A stretch of DNA of 64,000 nucleotides, from the NCBI RefSeq assembly GCF_019458805.1, contig NZ_JAIBOA010000026.1, positions 54,091 through 118,090 of the forward strand. Direction: 5' to 3'. The position numbers and the translations under genes are program-made. Every line of letters begins with the position of its first letter. Position 1 is the stretch's first letter. Below are positions 24,392 to 32,221 of the stretch, in pieces. Source of the stretch: Actinomadura parmotrematis (GTDB lineage: Bacteria > Actinomycetota > Actinomycetes > Streptosporangiales > Streptosporangiaceae). Under the pieces are notes generated by a model. The model was not told the DNA's origin. It saw nothing but the letters and a program-made list of their open reading frames with translations, and did no database searches.

Positions 24392-25440
24392 CCGCCGCCC
24401 GCCCGCTGCTGCTCGCCGTCGACCTCGACGGCGACGGCGCCCACCCCGCCGCCTGGCGCGACGCGGGGCGGCCGCCCGGCGCCGTCCTCGGCGCGGCCGC
24501 GCTGCGCCGCGCGGTCGCGGCGGCCGAGGCCGCCGGGTTCGCGCTCGCCACCTTCGCCGACGCGCCGCTGCCGCCGCCGGACGCGGCGGGCCGGCTGGAG
24601 GCCGGGACGCGCGCCGCGTTCGCGTCCACGATCACCGACCGGATCGGCCTCGCGCCCGAGCTGCACGTGACGACGACCGAGCCGTTCCACCTCGCCACCC
24701 AGCTCGCCTCGCTCGACCACGCGTCCAAGGGCCGGGCCGCGTGGGTCGTCGGGGCCGCCGCGGACGCCGCGTCGCTCGCCACGATCGGCGCGGCCGCGCC
24801 GGACGCGGCGGCGCTGCGCCGCGAGGTCCGCGACGTCATCGACGTCGCCCGCGCCCTCTGGGACTCCTGGGAGGACGACGCGGTGATCAAGGAGTCGGCG
24901 ACCGGCCGCTACCTGGACGCCGGCCGCGTCCACCACGTCGACTTCGAAGGCGCGTCCTTCACCGTCAAGGGGCCGCTCATCACGCCCCGGCCGCCGCAGG
25001 GGCAGGTCGTCGTGCTCGCCGCCGCGTCCCTGGACGTGGACGACCGCGCCGACGTCGTCCTGGTGGACGAGCCGGACGGCGGCGACCGCGCCGGGCTGAC
25101 GTTCGCCGAGGTCGAGGTGGTCCTCGCCGCGTCGGCGGCCGAGGCCGCCGACCGGGCGGCGCGGCTCGACGAGGGCGCGCCCTGGCCGCGCACCCCCGGG
25201 CGGCTCCGCCACGTCGGGACGCCCGCCGGGCTCGCCGAGGCGCTGCGGTCCCTGGCGGGCCGCGTCGACGGGGTCCGGCTGCACCCGGCCGTCCTCACCG
25301 CCGACCTGCCCGCGCTCGCCCGCGACGTGCTGCCCGCGCTGGCCTCCGACGGCCTGCACCGGCCGCCCGCACCGGGCGGCACCCTGCGCGACGTCCTCGG
25401 GCTGCCGCGCCCCGCCAGCCGCCACACCACCGCGACGTGA
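24388..25440 (+). CDS. Divergent, shortened NtaA/DszA-like monooxygenase homologue
   Basis: A 350-residue protein related to the 400-residue protein encoded at 38797-39999. Shared blocks are TEPFHLATQLASLDHASKGR, ALWDSWEDDAVIKESATGRY, HHVDFEGASFTVKGPLITPR, PPQGQ and the C-terminal LRDVLGLPRPASRH. It is about 50 residues shorter and has lost parts of the barrel: the segment after GRAAWVV is collapsed, and the sequence after PPQGQVVV is Asp/Val-rich and unlike a normal strand. It may be a non-catalytic partner subunit or a decaying enzyme. ATGA overlap with the preceding gene indicates co-translation. Confidence 0.75.
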   Translation: MTAARPLLLAVDLDGDGAHPAAWRDAGRPPGAVLGAAALRRAVAAAEAAGFALATFADAPLPPPDAAGRLEAGTRAAFASTITDRIGLAPELHVTTTEPFHLATQLASLDHASKGRAAWVVGAAADAASLATIGAAAPDAAALRREVRDVIDVARALWDSWEDDAVIKESATGRYLDAGRVHHVDFEGASFTVKGPLITPRPPQGQVVVLAAASLDVDDRADVVLVDEPDGGDRAGLTFAEVEVVLAASAAEAADRAARLDEGAPWPRTPGRLRHVGTPAGLAEALRSLAGRVDGVRLHPAVLTADLPALARDVLPALASDGLHRPPAPGGTLRDVLGLPRPASRHTTAT

Positions 25441-25452
25441 GGTGACCCGCCC

Positions 25453-26823
25453 ATGAGCAGCCCCGACACCGGAGCCCCCTACGACCCGCACGCCGAGGTC
25501 CACCTCGGCGTGTTCCAGGTCGGCGTCGGATCCCTCATCTGGGACCACCCCGACGCCGCCCCGCACACCGCGATCGACACCTTCACCGGCGTCGCCCGGC
25601 TGCTGGAGCGCGGCCTGTTCGACGCGTTCTTCCTCGGCGAGGGCCTCCGCGTCCGGGAGAACCGCGGCCGGGCGTACGAGCTGGACGTCGCCGGCCGCCC
25701 CGACGCGATCACCCAGCTCGCCGCGCTCGCCGCCGTCACCGAGCGCATCGGGCTCGTCGCCACCCAGAACACCACCTACAACTTCCCCGCCGACCTCGCG
25801 CGGCGCCTCGCGTCCCTGGACCTGCTGTCGGACGGCCGCGCCGGGTGGAACATCGTCACCACCGACAACGCCTGGACGGGCGCGAACTTCCGGCACGGCG
25901 GCTGGCTGGAGCACGAGCGCCGCTACGAGCGGGCGACGGAGTTCGTGGAGGCCGCCAAGGCGCTGTGGGGGTCGTGGGAGCCGGACGCGGTCGCCGAGTC
26001 GGGCGACGCCAAGAGCTGGGCGCGTCCGGGGTCGATCCGCGAGATCGAGCGCGACACCGACCTCGTCCGGCTGCGCGCCACCGCGACCGTCCCGGCGAGC
26101 CGCCAGGGCCGTCCGGTCCTGTTCCAGGCGGGCGACTCCGCCGGCGGGCGCGAGCTCGCCGCGGCCCACGCCGACGTGGTGTTCTCGGCCAACACCGCGT
26201 TCGACAAGGCCGTCGCCTACGCCGCCGACCTGCGCGCCCGCCTGGCCCGGCACGGCCGCTCCCCCGATTCGCTGCGCATCCTGCCCGGCGCGTCGGTGGT
26301 GCTCGGCGACACCCGCGCCGAGGCCGAGGAGAAGGCCCGCTGGATCCACCACCAGCAGGTGTCGCCCGCCCGCGCCATCGCGTTCTTCGAGCAGTACTGG
26401 GGCACCGACCTGTCGGCCTACGACCCGCACGGGCCGCTGCCCGGCATCGACCCGAGCGAGGACGAGCTCGACCCCTCGCGCGGCACCCTCATGCCCGAGC
26501 TGCGCACCGGCAAGCTCGCCCGCATCGCCGGGTGGCGGGAGCGCTCCGAGCGCGAGGGCCTGTCGATGGTCGACCTCGCCCGCCTGGTCACCACCCGCCA
26601 CGACCCGTTCGTCGGGACGCCCGGCGAGGTCGCCGACCGCTGGGGCGAGTACGTCCGCACCCGCGCCGTCGACGGCTTCAACCTGCTGCCCGACCTGCTC
26701 CCGGCCTCGCTGGAAGAGGTCGTCGACCGGCTCGTCCCCGAACTCCAGGAGCGCGGCCTCTACCGCACCGCCTACGAGGGCACGACCCTGCGCGAGCACC
26801 TCGCCCTGCCGCCGGGCGCCTAG
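25453..26823 (+). CDS. NtaA/SnaA/DszA-family FMNH2-dependent monooxygenase
   Basis: A 456-residue luciferase-superfamily enzyme of the nitrilotriacetate/dibenzothiophene-sulfone/pristinamycin group. Key blocks: FDAFFLGEGLRVRENRGRAY, LDLLSDGRAGWNIVTTDNAW (flavin-binding NIVTT), GRPVLFQAGDSAGGRELAA, GTPGEVADRW and the terminal LREHLALPPGA. Such enzymes take FMNH2 from a separate NADH:flavin reductase and cleave C-N or C-S bonds. It is the last gene of the operon and is clearly related to the protein at 39999-41342. No flavin reductase gene is present in the window. Confidence 0.92.
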   Translation: MSSPDTGAPYDPHAEVHLGVFQVGVGSLIWDHPDAAPHTAIDTFTGVARLLERGLFDAFFLGEGLRVRENRGRAYELDVAGRPDAITQLAALAAVTERIGLVATQNTTYNFPADLARRLASLDLLSDGRAGWNIVTTDNAWTGANFRHGGWLEHERRYERATEFVEAAKALWGSWEPDAVAESGDAKSWARPGSIREIERDTDLVRLRATATVPASRQGRPVLFQAGDSAGGRELAAAHADVVFSANTAFDKAVAYAADLRARLARHGRSPDSLRILPGASVVLGDTRAEAEEKARWIHHQQVSPARAIAFFEQYWGTDLSAYDPHGPLPGIDPSEDELDPSRGTLMPELRTGKLARIAGWRERSEREGLSMVDLARLVTTRHDPFVGTPGEVADRWGEYVRTRAVDGFNLLPDLLPASLEEVVDRLVPELQERGLYRTAYEGTTLREHLALPPGA

Positions 26824-26826
26824 ACT
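26821..26826 (+). promoter_or_regulatory. -10 box for a leaderless HD-domain gene
   Basis: TAGACT fits the actinobacterial TANNNT -10 motif and ends seven bases before the GTG at 26834. No ribosome-binding site is present. The TAG is at the same time the stop codon of the preceding gene. Confidence 0.5.
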
Positions 26827-26833
26827 GCCGGGC

Positions 26834-27433
26834 GTGCTGGAGATTCCGACCGACGACGAGATCCGGGCGCTGCACGAGAAGCACGCCCCCACACCCGAAG
26901 CGTTCGAGCGGGTCCACACGCACTGCCGGATCGTGTGCGCGATCGCCGAGCAGCTCCTCGACCGCCTCCCCCGCCCGGTGGACCGCGCCCTGGTGCGCGC
27001 CGGGTGCCTGCTGCACGACATCGGCGTCTACCGGCTCTACGACGCCGCCGGCCGCCTGGACGGGACGAACTACATCCGGCACGGCGTCCTCGGGGAGGAG
27101 CTGCTGCGCAAAGAGGGCCTGCCGGAGGTGTTCTGCCGGTTCTGCTCCCACCACACCGGGACGGGCCTAACCAGGGACGACGTCGTCCGCCAGCACCTGC
27201 CGCTGCCCATCGCCGACTACCTCGCCGAGACCGACGAGGAGCGCCTCGTCATGTACGCCGACAAGTTCCACAGCAAGTCGACGCCGCCGGTGTTCAAGAC
27301 CCCCGCGACCTTCGCCCGGCAGGTCCTCCGCTACGGGGAGGAGAAGGTGGAGGCTTTCGACGTGCTGCGCGCCGAGTTCGGCGACCCCGACCTCGCGCCG
27401 CTGTCGGCGGACTTCGGCGACGCCATCACCTGA
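26834..27433 (+). CDS. HD-domain metal-dependent phosphohydrolase
   Basis: A 199-residue HD-superfamily protein. The motif set is H (FERVHTHCRIVCAIAE), HD (AGCLLHDIGVYRL), further His (CRFCSHHTGTGL) and Asp (LVMYADKFHSK), the last typical of the conserved helix of uncharacterised HD proteins. Such enzymes hydrolyse phosphomonoesters or phosphodiesters of nucleotides; the substrate here is unknown. The GTG start is leaderless-type. It stands between the monooxygenase operon and a lipoprotein gene without obvious functional link. Confidence 0.85.
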   Translation: MLEIPTDDEIRALHEKHAPTPEAFERVHTHCRIVCAIAEQLLDRLPRPVDRALVRAGCLLHDIGVYRLYDAAGRLDGTNYIRHGVLGEELLRKEGLPEVFCRFCSHHTGTGLTRDDVVRQHLPLPIADYLAETDEERLVMYADKFHSKSTPPVFKTPATFARQVLRYGEEKVEAFDVLRAEFGDPDLAPLSADFGDAIT

Positions 27434-27464
27434 CCCCGGCCGATCATTCACTTTCGGTCACTAT

Positions 27465-27470
27465 TACAGT
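27465..27470 (+). promoter_or_regulatory. -10 box for a leaderless lipoprotein gene
   Basis: TACAGT (TANNNT) is followed by seven bases and the GTG at 27478, with no ribosome-binding site. Confidence 0.4.
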
Positions 27471-27477
27471 GCTCTGT

Positions 27478-28029
27478 GTGATCGATACCAGAGTTCCGAT
27501 GAAGGCCGCCGCCGTCGCCGCGGCGGCGCTGCTGGGGGCCGGGTGCGGCGCGCAGATCCCGAACCAGACCGCCGAGGCGCCCGCCGCGGGCGTCGACGGG
27601 CAGGTCGGGTCCGTGCTCGTGCGGGACATGTTCGTCCTCGGCGGCGAGAACGGCGCGGTGATCGCGGCGGGCGGCGCCGCCCCGCTCTACCTGACGCTGA
27701 TCGACCAGCCCGCGGACGTCGCGACGGCCGGGCCGTCGGGCGCCGTCGACACCTCCGCCGGCGGCGACGCCCTGACCGGCGCCACCTCCCCGGCCGCCGC
27801 GTCCGTGGAGATCTCGGACGCGCCGGTCGCGCTGCCCGCCGGCGGGTCGGTCAAGGTCGGGCCGCAGGCGCGGATCGTGCTGCGCGGCCTCAAGCAGCCC
27901 TTGGACGCGGGCCAGAACGTGTCCGTCCGCTTGCAGTTCCGCACCTCGGGGGCGCAGACGTTCAGCGTGCCGGTCCTGCCGCGCCAGGGCGCCTGGCAGA
28001 GCTACGCGCCCGCGCCGGCGGCGTCCTGA
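27478..28029 (+). CDS. Secreted lipoprotein, possibly PCu(A)C-like fold
   Basis: A 183-residue protein if read from the GTG at 27478 (VIDTRVPMKAAAV); an in-frame ATG at 27499 is the alternative. A basic n-region, a hydrophobic Ala-rich stretch and GAGC (Cys at about residue 22 of the long form) form a lipoprotein signal. The mature part is predicted beta-rich: SVLVRDMFVLG, APLYLTLID, GATSPAAASVEI, LPAGGSVKVG and ARIVLRGLK. That pattern resembles copper chaperone PCu(A)C-type immunoglobulin-like domains, but the Met/His copper ligands are not evident. Function unknown. Confidence 0.7.
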   Translation: MIDTRVPMKAAAVAAAALLGAGCGAQIPNQTAEAPAAGVDGQVGSVLVRDMFVLGGENGAVIAAGGAAPLYLTLIDQPADVATAGPSGAVDTSAGGDALTGATSPAAASVEISDAPVALPAGGSVKVGPQARIVLRGLKQPLDAGQNVSVRLQFRTSGAQTFSVPVLPRQGAWQSYAPAPAAS

Positions 28030-28039
28030 GCCGGGGCGC

Positions 28040-29137
28040 TCAGCGGGTCCGGGCGACCTCGGCGGCCAGGGCGCGGAACGCCGGGAGCGTCTCGCCCTCC
28101 TCGGTGTTGAACAGGGTGTTCTTGACGATCACGACGCGGTACCGGGTCGAGACGTAGATCTTCTGGTCGCCGAGGCCCGAGGCGTAGTAGCCCTGGCCGG
28201 GGTCGATCCACCAGTGCAGCCCGTAGGACGGGTTCACGCCCGAGGGCGTCTGGACCCGCTCCACCCAGGAGGCGGGGACGACGCGGCGCCCGCCCGCCCG
28301 GCCGCCGTCCAGCATCATCTTCCCGAAGCGCGCCGCGTCGCGGGTGGTGGCGTAGTAGCAGCAGTAGCCGAGGCTGTCGCCGTGCCCGTCGTTGCCGATG
28401 TAGGCGGCCGACGCCATCCCGGCCGGGCCCCAGATCTTCCGCTGGACGTAGGTGGCGTAGGGGACGCCCGTCGCGCGCGCGACGACGAGGGCGAGGACGG
28501 CGCTGTTCAGGCTCGTGTACTCGAACCGGCTGCCGGGCTGCCAGCCGCGCCGCGCGGTGCCCGCCCACTGCAGGGTGGAGAACCAGCCCATGCTGTAGGA
28601 GACGTGCATGGGGACGTCGTCGACCTCCTCGGTCCACTGCACGCCCGACGACATCCGCAGCAGGTCGTAGAGGGTGACGTCGCCGTAGCCGGAGCCCTTC
28701 AGCTCGGGCAGGTAGTCGGTGGCCTTGTCCTGGAGGGAGCGGATGCGGCCCTCGCCGAGGGCGATGCCGACGGCGTCGGAGGTGAAGGACTTGGCCATCG
28801 ACCAGGACTGGAACAGCGAGTCCCGGGTGTAGCCGGGCGCGTACCACTCCTTGACGATGTCGCCGCCGTCCAGCACGACGAGGCTCTGCGCGGCGCGCGC
28901 CAGGTAGTCGTCCAGGGTGTGGGCGGCGCCCTTGTAGGTGTAGGCGACGTGCAGGGCGCGGGGCCGGGCGGCGAGCGGGACGGGCGTGCGCGACGGCTTC
29001 AGCGGGTCGAAGCCGGGTAGCACCGCGTACAGGCCGTTGGGGAAGGCCGGCCGCGGCTCGGCGGAGGCGGGGGCCGGGGCGGCCAGGCCGGCCGCGAGGG
29101 CGGCGGCGGCGACCAGGGCGAGCGGGCGGCGGCGCAT
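28040..29137 (-). CDS. Secreted serine hydrolase, beta-lactamase class C / NylB-like
   Basis: A 365-residue protein with an N-terminal Sec signal peptide ending APASAEP. The catalytic Ser-x-x-Lys tetrad is S113-MA-K116 (QSWSMAKSFTSDAVG), followed by the second catalytic Tyr in FEYTSLNSAVLALV (Tyr207). SGVQWTEEVDDV and YGLHWWIDPGQGYYASGLGD resemble 6-aminohexanoate-dimer hydrolases. It likely acts outside the membrane as an esterase, amidase or peptidase rather than as a resistance enzyme. A perfect 12-bp palindrome lies about 40 bp upstream. It faces the lipoprotein gene tail-to-tail. Confidence 0.88.
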   Translation of the reverse strand: MRRRPLALVAAAALAAGLAAPAPASAEPRPAFPNGLYAVLPGFDPLKPSRTPVPLAARPRALHVAYTYKGAAHTLDDYLARAAQSLVVLDGGDIVKEWYAPGYTRDSLFQSWSMAKSFTSDAVGIALGEGRIRSLQDKATDYLPELKGSGYGDVTLYDLLRMSSGVQWTEEVDDVPMHVSYSMGWFSTLQWAGTARRGWQPGSRFEYTSLNSAVLALVVARATGVPYATYVQRKIWGPAGMASAAYIGNDGHGDSLGYCCYYATTRDAARFGKMMLDGGRAGGRRVVPASWVERVQTPSGVNPSYGLHWWIDPGQGYYASGLGDQKIYVSTRYRVVIVKNTLFNTEEGETLPAFRALAAEVARTR

Positions 29138-29176
29138 CGGGGACTCCTGGGGGTGGCGGGCGCCGCGCCGGGACGC

Positions 29177-29188
29177 AAGTGATCACTT
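29177..29188. promoter_or_regulatory. Palindrome upstream of the serine hydrolase gene
   Basis: AAGTGATCACTT is a perfect 12-bp palindrome, extended by CGC and GCG with one extra T. It lies 40 bp upstream of the start at 29137. It resembles an operator; the regulator is unknown. Confidence 0.4.
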
Positions 29189-29273
29189 TGCGCGGCGCCC
29201 TCGAAGCTATGCCGCCGCCCCGCCGTGAACAAGAGCGTTCACCGGCCACGTCCGGCCCCGCCGCCCCTGGCGG

Positions 29274-30647
29274 TCAGGCCGCGGCCTCCTTCGCGAACGC
29301 CTCCGTCAGGATGTCCAGGCCCTCGGCGAGCAGGTGGTCGGGGATGACCAGCGGCGGCAGGAAGCGCAGCACGTTGCCGTAGGTGCCGGCGGTGAGGACG
29401 AGCAGCCCGGCCTCGTGGCAGCGGCGGGCGACGGCGGCGGTGAGGACGGGGTCGGGGGTGGTGCCGTCGGCCTGCACCAGCTCGATCGCGATCATCGCGC
29501 CGCGGCCCCGGACGTCGCCGATCGCGGGGTGCTTCGCGGCCAGCTCGCGGAGGCGCGGCAGCATCGCTTCCCCGATGCGGCGGGCGGCGCCGGTCAGGTC
29601 GCGCTCCTCGATCTCTTCCAGGACGGCGAGCGCGGCCTCGCAGGCGAGCGGGTTGCCGCCGTAGGTGCCGCCGAGGCCGCCGCCGTGCACCGCGTCCATG
29701 ATCTCGGCGCGGCCGGTGACGGCGGCGAGCGGCAGGCCGCCGGCGATGCCCTTGGCGGTGGTGACGAGGTCGGGCACGATCCCCTCGTGCTCGCAGGCGA
29801 ACAGGTCGCCGGTGCGGGCGAACCCGGTCTGCACCTCGTCGGCGACGAACAGGATCCCGTTGTCCTTGCAGAACGCGGCGATCGCGGGCAGGAACCCGGG
29901 CGCGGGCTCGATGAAGCCGCCCTCGCCGGCGATCGGCTCGACCACGACGGCCGCGACGTTGGCCGCGCCGATCTGCTTGGTGATCTGGTCGATCGCCTGC
30001 GCGGCCGCCTCCGGCCCGCAGTTGTCCGGGCCGGTCGGCCAGCGGAACGGGTAGGCGAGCGGCATCCGGTAGACCTCGGGCGCGTACGGCCCGAACCCCT
30101 GCTTGTAGGGCATGTTCTTGGCGGTCAGCGTCATCGTCAGCAGGGTCCGGCCGTGGTAGCCGTGGTCGAACACCACGACGGCGGGCCGCCCCGTCGCGTA
30201 CCGGGCGATCTTCACGGCGTTCTCGACGGCCTCGGCGCCGCTGTTGACCAGGATCGACCGCTTCTCGTGATCGCCGGGCGTCAGCCGGTTCAGCGCCTCG
30301 CACACCGCCACGTAGGACTCGTAGGGCGCGACCATGAAGCAGGTGTGGGTGAACCGGTCCGCCTGCGCCTTGACGCGCTCGGCGACGCGCGGGTTGGCGT
30401 TGCCGACGCTCGTCACCGCGATCCCGGAACCGAAGTCGATCAGCGAGTTGCCGTCGGCGTCCACCACGACGCCCCCGTCGGCGTCCGTGACGTAGACCGG
30501 CAGCACGCTGCCGACGCCCGGCGGCACGGCGGCGGTGCGGCGGGCGTGCAGCTCGCGCGAGCGCGGGCCGGGGATCTCGGTGACGATGCGGCGCCGCTGC
30601 GGCAGGCGGCCGCCCGGGGCGCCCGCGGGGATGTCCGTGCTGGTCAT
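29274..30647 (-). CDS. gabT: 4-aminobutyrate--2-oxoglutarate transaminase
   Basis: A 457-residue class III PLP aminotransferase. The cofactor-binding features are NSGAEAVENAVKIAR, FDHGYHGRTLLTMTLTAKN, FVADEVQTGFARTG (Asp270) and the Schiff-base Lys299 in VTTAKGIAGGLPLAAV. VEPIAGEGGFIEPAPGF is the GabT-type variant. The enzyme transfers the amino group of GABA to 2-oxoglutarate, giving succinate semialdehyde. It is divergent from a PucR-type regulator, an arrangement known for GABA utilisation in actinobacteria; no succinate-semialdehyde dehydrogenase is adjacent, though an aldehyde dehydrogenase lies at 55527-56960. Confidence 0.93.
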   Translation of the reverse strand: MTSTDIPAGAPGGRLPQRRRIVTEIPGPRSRELHARRTAAVPPGVGSVLPVYVTDADGGVVVDADGNSLIDFGSGIAVTSVGNANPRVAERVKAQADRFTHTCFMVAPYESYVAVCEALNRLTPGDHEKRSILVNSGAEAVENAVKIARYATGRPAVVVFDHGYHGRTLLTMTLTAKNMPYKQGFGPYAPEVYRMPLAYPFRWPTGPDNCGPEAAAQAIDQITKQIGAANVAAVVVEPIAGEGGFIEPAPGFLPAIAAFCKDNGILFVADEVQTGFARTGDLFACEHEGIVPDLVTTAKGIAGGLPLAAVTGRAEIMDAVHGGGLGGTYGGNPLACEAALAVLEEIEERDLTGAARRIGEAMLPRLRELAAKHPAIGDVRGRGAMIAIELVQADGTTPDPVLTAAVARRCHEAGLLVLTAGTYGNVLRFLPPLVIPDHLLAEGLDILTEAFAKEAAA

Positions 30648-30655
30648 GGGCCGAC

Positions 30656-30677
30656 CCTAGGCCGGGAGGCGCCTAGG
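30656..30677. promoter_or_regulatory. Inverted repeat between gabT and the PucR gene
   Basis: CCTAGGC, eight bases, GCCTAGG lie in the 106-bp divergent promoter region, nine bases upstream of the gabT start. The location suggests the PucR operator. The right half also contains TAGGCT, usable as a -10 for the regulator gene. Confidence 0.45.
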
Positions 30678-30753
30678 CTGAACCGTACACGTCGGCGATC
30701 CGCGCCGATCCGTTTCGCCGTCCTGCACACCCCACGCCCGTCCGGGAGCCGCC

Positions 30754-32160
30754 ATGCCGCCGACCCTCGCGGCCGTCGCCGCGCTGCCCCAGCTCGCCCT
30801 GCGCCCGCTGACCGGCCCGCCGCCCGCGGCGCCCGTCACCTGGGTCGCGGTGAGCGAGCTGGAGGATCCGACGCCGTTCCTGGAGGGCGGCGAGCTCGTC
30901 CTCACCACCGGCATGCGCCTGGCCGGCGGCGACGCGGCAGGCTACGTCGCGCGGCTCGTCGCGCGCGGCGTCGCCGGGCTCGGCTTCGGCGTCGGCCTCG
31001 GCCACGCCGCGGTCCCCGCCGGGCTGCTGGACGCCGCCCGCGCGCAGGGCCTCGCGCTGCTGGAGGTGCCGCGCGCGACGCCGTTCGTCGCGATCGGCAA
31101 GGCGGTGTCGCAGCTGCTGGCCGACGAGCGCCTGGAGGACGTCACCCGCGCCTACCAGGCGCAGCGCGCCCTCACCCGGGCCGCGCTCGACGGGCCGGGC
31201 GCGCTCGCCGCGCGGCTCGGGCGGCTGCTCGGCGCGTGGGTGCTGCTGCTGGACGCCGACGGCGCCGTCCGCCACGCCCACGGCGCCGGCGAGGCCGAGG
31301 CGGCGGCGCTCGCGCCCGAGCTGCCCCGGCTGCGCGACGGCGCGGCGGCGAGCGTCGCCGTCGGGGACGCGGGCGGGCACGTCGCCGTCCAGCGGATCGG
31401 GCTCGGCCGCCGCCCGCGCGGCTACCTGGCGATCGGCACCGCCGCGCCGCTCCCCCAGGCCGCGCACGGCATCGCCGGCGCCGCCGTCGCGCTGCTCACG
31501 CTGGCGTCGGAGACCCCGGGCGGCGAGCGCGAGCTGCGCGCGGCGCTCGCGGCGCTGCTGCTCGGGCTGCCCGGCGGGCCGTCCGGGCCGCTCCGCGTGC
31601 TGGCCTGCGCGGCGGGCGCGGTCGAGGCGCTGGACGGCACGTCGCTCGGCGCCCGCTGCCTGGTGCTGCCGCGCGGCGACCACGCCGTCGTCGTCGCGCC
31701 GGACGCGGCCGCCGGGCGGGTCGCGGCGCTGCTGGCGGCCGACGGGCCGGTCGGGGTGAGCGAGGTCCTCGCGGACGGCGGCACGGCGCTCGCCCAGGCC
31801 GAGGAGACCTACGCGGCCGCGCGGCGCGGCGGCGCCGGCGTCCTGCACCACCGCGACCTGCCCGGCCAGGGCGTCCTCGCGCTGATGGACCCGGGCGCCG
31901 CGCGGGCGTTCGCGGACGCGCTGCTCGCGCCGCTGCGCGCCGCCGGGCCCGACCTCGTCCCCTCGCTGCGCGCCTACGTCCAGGCGAACGGGCAGGGCGA
32001 GGCGGCGGCGCGCGCGCTCGGGGTGCACCGGCACACCCTGCGCGCCCGGATGCAGCGGGCCGCCGCGCTGCTCGGCCGCGACCCCGACGACCCGGCGGCC
32101 CGCGCCGAGCTCTGGATCGCGCTCGCTGTGACGCCCGACACGGACGCGGTTCCCCAGTAA
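30754..32160 (+). CDS. PucR-family transcriptional regulator (GabR-like)
   Basis: A 468-residue regulator. The N-terminal purine-catabolism/PucR ligand-sensing domain has TWVAVSELEDPTPFLEGGEL, VLTTGMRL and GVAGLGFGVGLGHAAVPAGL. A GGDEF-like middle region follows, and the C-terminal PucR HTH (about 410-455) contains YVQANGQGEAAARALGVHRH and TLRARMQRAAALLG. These proteins usually activate a neighbouring catabolic gene in response to its substrate. Divergence from gabT and the shared inverted repeat suggest that it controls GABA transamination. Confidence 0.9.
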   Translation: MPPTLAAVAALPQLALRPLTGPPPAAPVTWVAVSELEDPTPFLEGGELVLTTGMRLAGGDAAGYVARLVARGVAGLGFGVGLGHAAVPAGLLDAARAQGLALLEVPRATPFVAIGKAVSQLLADERLEDVTRAYQAQRALTRAALDGPGALAARLGRLLGAWVLLLDADGAVRHAHGAGEAEAAALAPELPRLRDGAAASVAVGDAGGHVAVQRIGLGRRPRGYLAIGTAAPLPQAAHGIAGAAVALLTLASETPGGERELRAALAALLLGLPGGPSGPLRVLACAAGAVEALDGTSLGARCLVLPRGDHAVVVAPDAAAGRVAALLAADGPVGVSEVLADGGTALAQAEETYAAARRGGAGVLHHRDLPGQGVLALMDPGAARAFADALLAPLRAAGPDLVPSLRAYVQANGQGEAAARALGVHRHTLRARMQRAAALLGRDPDDPAARAELWIALAVTPDTDAVPQ

Positions 32161-32221
32161 ATAGGTGGATATAGTTCTCTATCGAGTCCGCAGCCGTGCC
32201 TTCGCCACGAGGAGACACACC

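Noticed and set aside
24307..27021. Open frame of 904 codons opposite the monooxygenase genes
   Set aside because: It spans several well-supported genes and the intergenic spaces between them; composition is that of a shadow frame.
29334..32174. Open frame of 946 codons across gabT and the PucR gene
   Set aside because: Covers gabT in antisense and pucR out of frame; no domain is recognisable.
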